Below are positions 1-7,375 of a stretch of 37,433 nucleotides of DNA, in pieces. Within the stretch, counting starts at the first letter, position 1. Each line of letters starts with the position of its first letter. This DNA comes from Clostridium tetanomorphum (GTDB taxonomy: Bacteria; Bacillota; Clostridia; Clostridiales; Clostridiaceae). The position numbers and the translations under genes were made by a program. The stretch is from the NCBI RefSeq assembly GCF_017873215.1, contig NZ_JAGGKA010000028.1:1-37433 (forward strand), written 5' to 3'. A model generated the notes under the pieces. The model did no database searches and was not told where the DNA came from. It saw only the letters and a list, made by a program, of their open reading frames with translations.

Positions 1-92
1 CAATCATGCAGGTTGCAGACCTTGGTATAGTAGGAGACTTTAAGAAAGTAATTCCTGAATTAATAGCTGAAATTAAAGCTACTATGAACTAA
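1..92 (+). CDS. etfA: Electron transfer flavoprotein alpha subunit, C-terminal end (partial)
   Basis: The frame beginning at base 3 encodes about 29 residues, opening IMQVADLGIVGDFKKVIPEL, and stops with TAA at 90-92. The QVADLGIVGD segment followed by an acidic/basic helix is the usual C-terminus of EtfA. This subunit holds FAD and, with EtfB and butyryl-CoA dehydrogenase, carries out the bifurcating reduction of crotonyl-CoA. The gene continues upstream of the window. Its position directly before hbd matches the common clostridial order crt-bcd-etfB-etfA-hbd. The assignment rests on a short tail plus context. Confidence 0.85.
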   Translation, partial: IMQVADLGIVGDFKKVIPELIAEIKATMN

Positions 93-104
93 TAAGAATT
101 AAAA

Positions 105-144
105 ATACATGTTTGTATCTTTAAGGTGCAAACATGTATATTTT
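105..144 (+). terminator. Hairpin terminator or attenuator between etfA and hbd
   Basis: An 11-bp perfect inverted repeat (ATACATGTTTG at 105-115, CAAACATGTAT at 129-139) is followed by ATTTTA. The U-tract is short, so it may act as a partial terminator that lowers hbd expression relative to the upstream genes rather than a complete stop. Confidence 0.55.
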
Positions 145-200
145 AATACATCTTTTACTAATTATATTAATATAAAATTTATATAAAGGAGGTACATATC

Positions 201-1049
201 ATGAAAAAGATATGTGTACTTGGTGCAGGAACAATGGGAGCTGGAATAGCTCAAGCTTTTGCAGTAAAAGGATATGAAGTTGTTCTAAGAGATATTAAAG
301 ATGAGTTTGTTGAAAGAGGATTAGCTGGAATTAATAAGAGCTTATCAAAGTTAGTTGCTAAAGGAAAGATGACTCAGGAAGACATGGATGCAGTTCTTTC
401 AAGATTAACTGGAACAGTAGATATAAATATGGCAGCTGATTGCGACTTAGTAGTTGAAGCAGCTGTTGAAAGAATGGACCTTAAGAGAGAAATATTTGGA
501 GAATTAGATAGAATATGTAAAGCAGAAACAATATTAGCTTCTAATACTTCATCACTTTCAATAACTGAAATAGCTACTTCAACGAAGAGAGCAGATAAAG
601 TTATAGGAATGCATTTCTTTAATCCAGCTCCAGTTATGAAACTTGTTGAAATAATCAGAGGAATGGCTACTTCACAGGAAACTTTTGATGCTGTTAAAGA
701 AGTATCAGTAGCAATTGGAAAAGATCCAGTAGAAGTTGCAGAAGCTCCAGGATTCGTTGTAAACAGAATATTAATTCCAATGATTAATGAAGCAGTTGGT
801 ATTTATGCAGAAGGAATAGCTTCAGCAGAAGATATTGATAAGGCTATGATGCTTGGTGCTAATCATCCAATGGGACCTCTTGCTTTAGGAGATCTTATAG
901 GATTAGATGTTTGCCTTGCAATAATGGATGTATTATATACTGAAACAGGAGATTCAAAATATAGAGCTCATTCACTTTTAAGAAAATATGTAAGAGCTGG
1001 TTGGTTAGGAAGAAAAACTGGAAGAGGATTCCACAACTACGCAAAATAA
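201..1049 (+). CDS. hbd: 3-hydroxybutyryl-CoA dehydrogenase
   Basis: This 282-residue cytosolic enzyme reduces acetoacetyl-CoA to 3-hydroxybutyryl-CoA in the butyrate pathway. A Rossmann NAD site is visible at residues 6-18 ([13 protein letters not shown]). The fold continues with SNTSS at 114-118. The family's catalytic residues line up with Ser117, His138 (GMHFFNPAP), Glu150 and Asn188 (GFVVNRI). The C-terminal dimerisation domain starts near residue 185 and contains [13 protein letters not shown]. The length is typical for single-domain clostridial Hbd. The ATG follows a strong AAAGGAGG site. It lies just after etfA, consistent with the usual crotonyl-CoA cluster, with a hairpin between them and a terminator after it. 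Confidence 0.97.
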   Translation: MKKICVLGAGTMGAGIAQAFAVKGYEVVLRDIKDEFVERGLAGINKSLSKLVAKGKMTQEDMDAVLSRLTGTVDINMAADCDLVVEAAVERMDLKREIFGELDRICKAETILASNTSSLSITEIATSTKRADKVIGMHFFNPAPVMKLVEIIRGMATSQETFDAVKEVSVAIGKDPVEVAEAPGFVVNRILIPMINEAVGIYAEGIASAEDIDKAMMLGANHPMGPLALGDLIGLDVCLAIMDVLYTETGDSKYRAHSLLRKYVRAGWLGRKTGRGFHNYAK

Positions 1050-1053
1050 TTAT

Positions 1054-1086
1054 AAAGCCATTGGATATCCCAATGGCTTTTATTTA
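1054..1086 (+). terminator. Rho-independent terminator after hbd
   Basis: An 11-bp perfect stem (AAAGCCATTGG at 1054-1064, CCAATGGCTTT at 1070-1080) with a 5-base loop is followed by TTATTTA. It ends the etfA-hbd transcript before the sigma-54 activator gene. Confidence 0.85.
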
Positions 1087-1102
1087 TGGATGGTGAAATT
1101 AT

Positions 1103-2107
1103 ATGGCGCATTTAGAGAATAGTTTCAAATTAATTGATATTGATAATAATGAGGAGATTCTAAAAACAAAATATAATTTTGATGATATAATAACTAGAAA
1201 TATGGAGATGAAGAAAATCATATGGCAATGTAAAAAGGTTGCAAATAGCCAATCGGTTGTACTTATTCAAGGAGAAAGTGGTACAGGAAAAGAGATAATT
1301 GCACAATCAATTCATAATTACAGTGATAGATATAATAAACCTTTTATAGCGATCAACTGTGGAGCTATTCCTCATAACTTAATAGAAAGTGAACTTTTTG
1401 GTTATGAAGAAGGAGCTTTTACAGGAGCAAAAAAAGGAGGGCATACAGGTAAATTTCAAAATGCACATGGAGGAACTTTATTTTTAGATGAAATAGGGGA
1501 TATGCCATTATCTATGCAGGTAAAATTATTACGTGTTTTGCAAGAAGGATATATTGTAAAAATTGGAGGAAATAAATCAATACCAATAAATATAAGAATT
1601 ATTGCTGCCACAAATAAAGATTTAAAAGAGCAAGTAAGAAAAAATCAATTTAGAGAAGATCTTTATTATAGACTTAAAGTTATTCCAATTTACATTCCTC
1701 CTTTAAGGCAAAGAAAAGAAGATATAAAGTTACTATTAGAGCATTTTTTAAAAGAAAAGTCTTTGAAATTGAATAAAAAAGAACCTAAAATAAGAGAGGA
1801 TTTATATTATAAAATTATAAACTATAATTGGCCAGGAAATGTAAGAGAGCTAGAGAACTATGTTGAAAATATTGTAAATTTTGATGGAGAAAGTAGTTTT
1901 ATTTTAGATGATAATGAGAAAGGGAAAAAAACTATATATGAAAACGCTGATAATGAATATATATGTACTCTTGAGGAATTAGAAACAAAAGCTATAATAT
2001 GTTGTATGAATAAATTTAATAGAAATATATCTACAGTATCAAAAGTTTTAGGAATTAGTAGAAACACTTTATATAATAAGTTAAAAAAGTATAATATCGA
2101 ACTATAG
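1103..2107 (+). CDS. Sigma-54-dependent transcriptional activator lacking a sensor domain
   Basis: This 334-residue AAA+ enhancer-binding protein remodels sigma-54 RNA polymerase. Visible motifs are Walker A GESGTGKE (57-64), the sigma-54-contacting GAFTGA loop (104-109), Walker B GGTLFLDE (123-130), the arginine-finger region FREDLYYRL (183-191), WPGNVREL (243-250) and a C-terminal Fis-type helix-turn-helix (about 307-329). Only about 30 residues precede the AAA+ domain, so there is no PAS, GAF or receiver domain. That architecture and length resemble PspF rather than the usual activators of 450-700 residues. The next gene, an alcohol dehydrogenase, has a -24/-12 promoter, making it the obvious target. 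How the activator is controlled cannot be seen here; a separate inhibitor or its own expression level are possibilities. Confidence 0.93.
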   Translation: MAHLENSFKLIDIDNNEEILKTKYNFDDIITRNMEMKKIIWQCKKVANSQSVVLIQGESGTGKEIIAQSIHNYSDRYNKPFIAINCGAIPHNLIESELFGYEEGAFTGAKKGGHTGKFQNAHGGTLFLDEIGDMPLSMQVKLLRVLQEGYIVKIGGNKSIPINIRIIAATNKDLKEQVRKNQFREDLYYRLKVIPIYIPPLRQRKEDIKLLLEHFLKEKSLKLNKKEPKIREDLYYKIINYNWPGNVRELENYVENIVNFDGESSFILDDNEKGKKTIYENADNEYICTLEELETKAIICCMNKFNRNISTVSKVLGISRNTLYNKLKKYNIEL

Positions 2108-2232
2108 ATAAAATGTAAAAAAATTAACAAAATTTTATTATGTTTTTTTAAACTATTAAAAAATAATGTAAATTGTTGTTTTTATTACCATAAAGCGTAG
2201 TAATATATTAAATTATTTTTTATATTCAAATA

Positions 2233-2278
2233 ATATTTTGTAAAATATATTTCTTTATTTGTGTTCAAAAAATAAACA
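2233..2278. promoter_or_regulatory. Possible upstream activator sites for the sigma-54 promoter
   Basis: Two dyad symmetries lie 110-160 bases upstream of the -24/-12 promoter, the usual place for enhancer sites. They are ATATTTT-GT-AAAATAT at 2233-2248 and TGTT-N9-AACA at 2262-2278. Both are AT-rich and could be chance in this base composition. The rest of 2108-2389 shows no gene and no clear terminator. Confidence 0.25.
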
Positions 2279-2389
2279 GTGCTAAATTATTTAACATAAA
2301 TAAAAGCTAGATATGATAATAAATAGAACAGAATAAAAAAGTTTTGTTTTAGTAAATTGAGAATCATTGAAATATAAGGATTATTTCAA

Positions 2390-2405
2390 TGGCATGAAAT
2401 TTGCT
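2390..2405 (+). promoter_or_regulatory. Sigma-54 (-24/-12) promoter for the alcohol dehydrogenase
   Basis: The sequence TGGCAT-GAAAT-TTGCT matches the TGGCAC-N5-TTGCW consensus, with exactly ten bases between the invariant GG (2391-2392) and GC (2403-2404). Transcription would start near 2416, leaving a leader of about 48 bases. A sigma-54 activator gene sits immediately upstream, which strengthens the call. Confidence 0.88.
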
Positions 2406-2463
2406 ATTAAAATAAGTGTTAAAAAAATATCAAAGTGTTGTTTAAGGTTAGGAGGAAGATAAA

Positions 2464-3633
2464 ATGAATAGATTTACAATTCCAAGAGACATCTATTATG
2501 GTAAAGGTTCCTTAGAAGTCTTAAAAAATATAAAAGGTAAAAAGGCTGTTATAGTAATAGGTGGAGGATCCATGAAAAGATTTGGCTTTTTAGATAAAGT
2601 AGAATCTTATTTAAAGGAAGCAGGAATAGAGACAAGACTAATTGAGGGAGTAGAACCAGACCCATCAGTAGAAACAGTAATGAATGGTGCAAAAGTTATG
2701 AGAGAATTTGAACCGGATTGGATTGTTTCAATAGGTGGAGGGTCTCCTATAGATGCAGCTAAAGCTATGTGGCTATTCTACGAGCATCCAGATTTTACTT
2801 TTAAAGAAGCAGCAGAAAAGGTATTAGCATTACCAGAATTAAGAAATAAAGCAAAGTTTATTGCTATACCATCTACTAGTGGTACAGCAACAGAAGTTAC
2901 AGCATTTGCTGTTATAACAGATTATAAAGAAGAAATAAAATATCCATTAGCAGATTTTAATTTGACTCCAGATATTGCAATAGTAGATCCAGAGCTAGCA
3001 GAAACTATGCCTAAAAAACTTACTGCACATACTGGAATGGATGCATTAACTCATGCTATAGAAGCTTATGTAGCGGGACTTAGAACAAACTTTACAGATC
3101 CTTTAGCTATACAAGCTATTTGCATGGTAAAAGACTATTTAGTGAAATCATACGATGAAGATAAAGAATCTAGAGAAAGAATGCATGAAGCTCAATGTCT
3201 TGCTGGAATGGCATTTTCTAATGCATTGCTTGGAATAACTCATAGTATGGCTCACAAAATAGGAGCTGTATTCCATATACCTCATGGATGTGCAAATGCT
3301 ATCTTCCTACCTTATGTTATAGATTTTAATAAAAAAGTTTGCTTAGATAGATATGCAACTATTGCTAGATTTTTAGGATTGAGTGGTAATACAGAAGATG
3401 AATTAGTAGATTCATTGACTGATATGATAAGAGAATTGAATAAGAAATTAGACATTCCTTTAAATTTAAAAGATTATGGAATAAATGAAGGAAAATTTAA
3501 GGAAAAAGTTCAATTTATGGCTCATAATGCAGTGTTAGATGCATGTACTTCCTCAAATCCAAGAAAAATTAATGAAGAAGAAATGATGAATATGTATAAT
3601 TATGCATATAGCGGTAAGAAAATAGATTTTTAA
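2464..3633 (+). CDS. Iron-containing alcohol dehydrogenase
   Basis: This 389-residue group III alcohol dehydrogenase interconverts aldehydes and alcohols with NAD(P)H. The nucleotide-binding GGGSPIDAAKAM lies at 91-102 and PSTSGTATEV at 136-145. The metal ligands align with Asp193, His197 (DALTHAIE), His260 and His274, the last two in the H-x3-H-x9-H signature (ITHSMAHKIGAVFHIPHG). The full-length sequence looks like the clostridial butanol/ethanol dehydrogenase branch, but the substrate cannot be fixed from sequence. Butanol, ethanol, 1,3-propanediol or 4-hydroxybutyrate are all conceivable. It is monocistronic, with its own sigma-54 promoter and a strong terminator, so expression should depend on the adjacent activator. 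The ATG follows AGGAGG. Confidence 0.93.
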   Translation: MNRFTIPRDIYYGKGSLEVLKNIKGKKAVIVIGGGSMKRFGFLDKVESYLKEAGIETRLIEGVEPDPSVETVMNGAKVMREFEPDWIVSIGGGSPIDAAKAMWLFYEHPDFTFKEAAEKVLALPELRNKAKFIAIPSTSGTATEVTAFAVITDYKEEIKYPLADFNLTPDIAIVDPELAETMPKKLTAHTGMDALTHAIEAYVAGLRTNFTDPLAIQAICMVKDYLVKSYDEDKESRERMHEAQCLAGMAFSNALLGITHSMAHKIGAVFHIPHGCANAIFLPYVIDFNKKVCLDRYATIARFLGLSGNTEDELVDSLTDMIRELNKKLDIPLNLKDYGINEGKFKEKVQFMAHNAVLDACTSSNPRKINEEEMMNMYNYAYSGKKIDF

Positions 3634-3654
3634 AATTTAATATTTTGATCTATG

Positions 3655-3690
3655 AAAAGACTCTCTTAATACCTTATTAAGAGAGTTTTC
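3655..3690 (+). terminator. Rho-independent terminator after the alcohol dehydrogenase
   Basis: An 11-bp perfect stem (ACTCTCTTAAT at 3660-3670, ATTAAGAGAGT at 3676-3686) with loop ACCTT is followed by TTTC. An A-run precedes the left arm. Confidence 0.88.
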
Positions 3691-3703
3691 TATAGACTTA
3701 ATA

Positions 3704-3764
3704 TTGTATTTGTAAAATCTACAATTTATAATGATGTTGATAAAATATATAAAATATATATAAT
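3704..3764 (+). promoter_or_regulatory. Tandem sigma-A-type promoters for nfnAB
   Basis: Two promoter-like pairs are visible: TTGTAT (3704-3709)-N17-TATAAT (3727-3732) and TTGATA (3737-3742)-N16-TATAAT (3759-3764). An ATTGTA...TACAAT inverted repeat straddles the first one and could be an operator. Confidence 0.5.
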
Positions 3765-3818
3765 GAATATTATATAAAAAATAAAAATATTTAGATAAGA
3801 GGATACGGAGGAATAGAA

Positions 3819-4709
3819 ATGTATAAAATATTAGAAAAAAGATTATTAGCTCCGAATATTTATTTAATGGATGTTAGGGTGCCTAGAGTAGCAAAATCCG
3901 CACAACCAGGACAATTTGTAATAGTAAGAGTTGATGATAAAAGTGAGAGAATACCTCTTACTATTTGTGATTATGACAGAGAAAAAGAAACAGTAACTAT
4001 AGTATTTCAAGTAGTAGGTAATTCTACTAAAAAGATGTCAAAATTGGAAGTTGGAGATCATTTTCAGGATTTTGCAGGACCATTGGGACAGCCTTCTGAT
4101 TTGGTACATGAAAGCATAGAAGAATTAAAAAATAAAAATATTATCTTTATAGCTGGAGGAGTAGGTGCAGCACCAGTGTATCCTCAAGTTAAATGGGCTA
4201 ATTTATTAGGGTTAAAGGTAGATGTTATAGTTGGAAGCAAATCTAAAGAGTATTTACTTTTAGAAGAAGAAATGAGAAAAGAAGCAGGGAATTTATATAT
4301 AACAACAGACGATGGTTCTTATGGAAATAAAGGATTAGTTACAGATGTGTTGAAAAATTTAATAGAAAATGAAAACAAAAAATATGATTTAGTGGTAGCT
4401 ATAGGACCTATGATAATGATGAAATTTGTAGCAAAACTTACACAGGAGTATGGTATAAAGACTGTGGTTAGTTTAAATACATTAATGGTAGATGGTACAG
4501 GAATGTGTGGTGCTTGTAGAGTAACAGTAGGTGGAGAAACTAAATTTACTTGTTTAGATGGACCAGAATTTGATGGACATCTTGTAGATTTTGAAGAATC
4601 CATAAGAAGACAGGGAATGTATAAAACAGAAGAAGGAAAACAATTGTTGGAACAACAAGAGAGAGAAGAAGGACATGTATGTCATGTAGGACTCGGAGGT
4701 GAAGAATAA
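3819..4709 (+). CDS. nfnA: NADH-dependent ferredoxin:NADP+ oxidoreductase, small subunit
   Basis: This 296-residue FAD and [2Fe-2S] subunit belongs to the electron-bifurcating transhydrogenase NfnAB, which couples NADH and reduced ferredoxin to NADP+ reduction. Residues 1-100 form the FAD-binding barrel with RIPLTI at 44-49. The NAD-binding domain carries GGVGAAP (113-119). Near the C-terminus Cys230, Cys233 and Cys245 match the iron-sulfur ligands of the dihydroorotate-dehydrogenase electron-transfer family, in which NfnA is known to use an Asp as the fourth ligand. The gene overlaps nfnB by one base (TAATG), so the two are translationally coupled. Without the partner gene it could be mistaken for PyrK-like; the coupling to nfnB settles the assignment. 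Confidence 0.92.
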   Translation: MYKILEKRLLAPNIYLMDVRVPRVAKSAQPGQFVIVRVDDKSERIPLTICDYDREKETVTIVFQVVGNSTKKMSKLEVGDHFQDFAGPLGQPSDLVHESIEELKNKNIIFIAGGVGAAPVYPQVKWANLLGLKVDVIVGSKSKEYLLLEEEMRKEAGNLYITTDDGSYGNKGLVTDVLKNLIENENKKYDLVVAIGPMIMMKFVAKLTQEYGIKTVVSLNTLMVDGTGMCGACRVTVGGETKFTCLDGPEFDGHLVDFEESIRRQGMYKTEEGKQLLEQQEREEGHVCHVGLGGEE

Positions 4710-6100
4710 TGGATAGAATGAAAAGAATAGATATAAAAGAACAAAATGCCGAGGAAAGAATAAAGAACTTTAAAGAAGTATGTTTAGGATATACAGAAGA
4801 AGAGGCAGTAAAGGAAGCAGAAAGATGTTTAAATTGTAAAAATCCTCTTTGCGTACCTAAATGTCCTGTAGTTATAGATATACCTAATTTCATCAAACAT
4901 ATAAAAGAAAGAGATTTTAAAGGGGCAGCGGAAATAATAAATGAAGCAAGCTCTTTACCAGCTATATGTGGTAGAGTATGTCCTCAAGAAAGTCAGTGTG
5001 AACAGAAATGTATATTAGGTATAAAAGGAGAGCCAATTGCTATAGGAAAATTAGAGAGATTTGTTGGAGACTGGTCTAGAGAACATAATATAGATTTATC
5101 TCAGTCAGGTAAAAATGAAAAGAAAAACAAAAAAGTAGCTGTAATAGGAAGTGGCCCAGCAGGACTTACTTGTGCTGGAGATTTAGCAAAAAAGGGATAT
5201 GAGGTTACTATATTTGAAGCTCTTCATGAACCAGGTGGAGTTTTAGTGTATGGTATACCTGAATTTAGATTGCCAAAAGATACTGTAGTTAAGCATGAGA
5301 TAGAAAATGTAAAAAAATTAGGTGTTGAAATTGAAACAGATGTTATTATAGGTAAAACTGTAACTATTGATGAACTTATGGAAGAAGAAGGATTTGAAGC
5401 TATATTTATTGGGTCAGGAGCGGGACTTCCAAAATTTATGGGAATACCAGGTGAAAATCTTAGTGGAGTATTCTCAGCTAATGAATATTTAACTAGAAAT
5501 AATTTGATGAAGGCTTTTAGAGAAGATTATGATACACCAATAAAAGCAGGAAAAAAAGTAGCTGTTGTTGGTGGAGGAAATGTGGCTATGGATGCTGCTA
5601 GAACGGCTAGAAGACTGGGAGCAGAAGTACATATAGTGTACAGAAGATCAGAAGATGAATTGCCAGCAAGAAGAGAAGAAATTCATCATGCTAAAGAAGA
5701 AGGAATAATATTTGACCTTCTTACTAATCCAGTAGAAATATTAGGAGATGAAAATGGCTGGGTAAAATCTATGAAATGTATAAGAATGGAATTAGGAGAG
5801 CCGGATTCATCAGGAAGAAGAAGACCTATAGAAATAAAGGGATCAGAATTTATAATGGAATTAGATACAGTTATAATGTCTCTAGGAACTTCTCCAAATC
5901 CACTTATAACATCAACCACTAAGGGATTAGAGTCAAATAAATGGGGATGTATATGTGCTAGTGAAGATACAGGGAAAACATCTAGAGAAGGTGTATTTGC
6001 TGGAGGAGATGCAGTAACTGGAGCAGCTACTGTTATTCTTGCTATGGAAGCAGGAAAAAAAGCAGCAAAAGCTATAGATGAATTTTTAACAAATAAGTAG
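4709..6100 (+). CDS. nfnB: NADH-dependent ferredoxin:NADP+ oxidoreductase, large subunit
   Basis: This 463-residue flavoprotein resembles the glutamate synthase small subunit. It carries the bifurcating FAD, two [4Fe-4S] clusters and the NADPH site of NfnAB. Eight cysteines near the N-terminus (40, 43, 48, 52, 87, 91, 97, 101) are placed for two clusters. An FAD Rossmann motif GSGPAGL lies at 147-153 and the NADPH Rossmann motif GGGNVAMD at 288-295. A C-terminal GGDAVTGAATVILAMEAG loop closes the FAD site. The length fits NfnB, and no glutamate synthase large subunit lies nearby. The start codon shares a base with the nfnA stop. The complex is expected to be cytosolic and to supply NADPH during fermentation. 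Confidence 0.92.
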   Translation: MDRMKRIDIKEQNAEERIKNFKEVCLGYTEEEAVKEAERCLNCKNPLCVPKCPVVIDIPNFIKHIKERDFKGAAEIINEASSLPAICGRVCPQESQCEQKCILGIKGEPIAIGKLERFVGDWSREHNIDLSQSGKNEKKNKKVAVIGSGPAGLTCAGDLAKKGYEVTIFEALHEPGGVLVYGIPEFRLPKDTVVKHEIENVKKLGVEIETDVIIGKTVTIDELMEEEGFEAIFIGSGAGLPKFMGIPGENLSGVFSANEYLTRNNLMKAFREDYDTPIKAGKKVAVVGGGNVAMDAARTARRLGAEVHIVYRRSEDELPARREEIHHAKEEGIIFDLLTNPVEILGDENGWVKSMKCIRMELGEPDSSGRRRPIEIKGSEFIMELDTVIMSLGTSPNPLITSTTKGLESNKWGCICASEDTGKTSREGVFAGGDAVTGAATVILAMEAGKKAAKAIDEFLTNK

Positions 6101-6130
6101 GAATAATAAAATTACAGAGTAGAGGCTATA

Positions 6131-6180
6131 GATAACGGAGTACAGATAAGAAGACTTTATCTGTACTCCATACTTTGTTA
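6131..6180. repeat. Palindromic element after nfnB (possible terminator)
   Basis: A 13-bp perfect stem (GGAGTACAGATAA at 6137-6149, TTATCTGTACTCC at 6157-6169) has a 7-base loop. GATAAC and GTTAT blocks lie just outside. There is no clean U-tract. The TTATCTGTACTC arm recurs in the hairpin near 15743-15760, so this may be one copy of a dispersed palindromic repeat that also serves as an operon end. Confidence 0.55.
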
Positions 6181-6231
6181 TTTATATTTTAAAATCTATG
6201 TGTAATTTTTAAAAAAGGAGTGATTTTATTT

Positions 6232-7152
6232 ATGGATTTTGATTTTGTGGAGGAATTTACTGAAGATAACATATCAGGAGTTGTAGTAAAAAATGTGAAG
6301 AATTTCGAATTAGCACATATATTTGAATGTGGACAATGTTTTAGATGGAATAAACAGGAAGATGGTAATTATATTGGTGTAGCTTTCGAAAAGGTAATAG
6401 AAGTACAAAAACAAGATAATGATGTAGTAATATATAATACAGATGAAAAAGAATTTAAAGATGTATGGGCAAATTATTTTCATCTATATAGAGATTATTC
6501 AGAAATTAAAAGTATACTAAGTAAGGATGAATTGCTAAAAAAATCTGTAGATTTTGGATATGGTATTAGGTTATTACAACAAGAACCTTTTGAATTAATT
6601 GTATCATTTATAATATCTGCAAATAATAGAATACCTATGATAAAAAGAGCTATAGAAAATATAAGCAAAAAATGGGGAGAAGCTATATTATATAAAGGAA
6701 ACACTTATTACAGTTTTCCTTCAATAGAAAAGTTAAAAGAGGCAACAGAAGAAGAATTAGAGGCTTGTGGAACAGGATTTAGGGCTAAATACATAAAAGA
6801 TACTGTGGCAAAAATATATTATAATAGAGATTCTGATATGGATGACTATAGTGAAATTTTTGATATAAATTGGATTAAAAATCAAGAAGATGATAAGTGT
6901 CACAGTGTACTTCAAGGATTTATGGGAATAGGTCCTAAGGTAGCAGATTGTATTATGTTATTTTCCATGGGGAAATATTCTGCTTTTCCTGTAGATGTAT
7001 GGGTAAAAAGAGCTATGCAACACTTTTATTTAGCTCCAGATGTATCATTGAAAAAGATAAGGGACTTTGCTAGAAATAAATTTGGCGAATTATCAGGTTT
7101 TGCTCAACAATATTTATTCTATTATGCTAGAGAAAATCACATTATAGTGTAA
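6232..7152 (+). CDS. ogg: 8-oxoguanine DNA glycosylase/AP lyase, OGG1 type
   Basis: This 306-residue base-excision repair enzyme removes 8-oxoguanine opposite cytosine. The N-terminal part (about 20-110) resembles the OGG1 TBP-like domain with GQCFRW. The helix-hairpin-helix GFMGIGPKVADC is followed by SAFPVDVWVKR. Lys236 and Asp255 are 19 residues apart, the same spacing as the catalytic Lys249/Asp268 pair of human OGG1. I place the start at ATG 6232, with AAAGGAG at 6214-6220. An in-frame GTG at 6220 lies inside that ribosome binding site and is unlikely to be used. It lies between two redox gene sets but has its own spacing and appears monocistronic. Confidence 0.9.
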   Translation: MDFDFVEEFTEDNISGVVVKNVKNFELAHIFECGQCFRWNKQEDGNYIGVAFEKVIEVQKQDNDVVIYNTDEKEFKDVWANYFHLYRDYSEIKSILSKDELLKKSVDFGYGIRLLQQEPFELIVSFIISANNRIPMIKRAIENISKKWGEAILYKGNTYYSFPSIEKLKEATEEELEACGTGFRAKYIKDTVAKIYYNRDSDMDDYSEIFDINWIKNQEDDKCHSVLQGFMGIGPKVADCIMLFSMGKYSAFPVDVWVKRAMQHFYLAPDVSLKKIRDFARNKFGELSGFAQQYLFYYARENHIIV

Positions 7153-7261
7153 AAAAACTATTAAGAGTGTGTAAATGAAAGATATATTTATAAAATGTAA
7201 ATAAATATAAAAATTTTTCTATAAAAACATTTAAAATATGTATTAATTTTTTTTGAGTTTC

Positions 7262-7293
7262 TGTTATAATAGTATATGTTAAAGAATTAACGA
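7262..7293 (+). promoter_or_regulatory. Hydrogenase promoter with Rex-like redox operator
   Basis: An extended -10 (TG-T-TATAAT, 7262-7270) predicts a start near 7277. Overlapping that start is ATGTTAA-AGAA-TTAACGA (7276-7293), which matches 12 of 14 defined positions of the Rex consensus TTGTTAA-N4-TTAACAA. Rex represses fermentation genes when NADH/NAD+ is low. The operator position is that of a classical repressor roadblock. No good -35 is visible, which fits an extended -10 promoter. Confidence 0.65.
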
Positions 7294-7315
7294 CTTTAAT
7301 AAGCTGTACTAATAT

Positions 7316-7352
7316 AAAAGTAATTTATTTGACACAATTAAATTACTTTTTT
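7316..7352 (+). terminator. Terminator-like hairpin in the hydrogenase leader
   Basis: A 12-bp stem (AAAAGTAATTTA at 7316-7327, TAAATTACTTTT at 7339-7350) ends in a run of T (7347-7352). It lies between the promoter and the hydrogenase ATG. It is almost all A-U, so weak. It could be a leader attenuator or simply the end of an upstream transcript. Confidence 0.4.
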
Positions 7353-7375
7353 GAAAATTAGGAGGAATTAAAATA

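Noticed and set aside
3706-3725. TTGT...ACAA near the nfnA promoter as a Rex operator.
   Set aside because: The half-sites are separated by 7 bases instead of the 10 in TTGTTAA-N4-TTAACAA.
4319-4896. Open frames antisense to nfnA and nfnB.
   Set aside because: They have no ribosome binding sites and low-complexity translations; the sense-strand proteins are clearly conserved.
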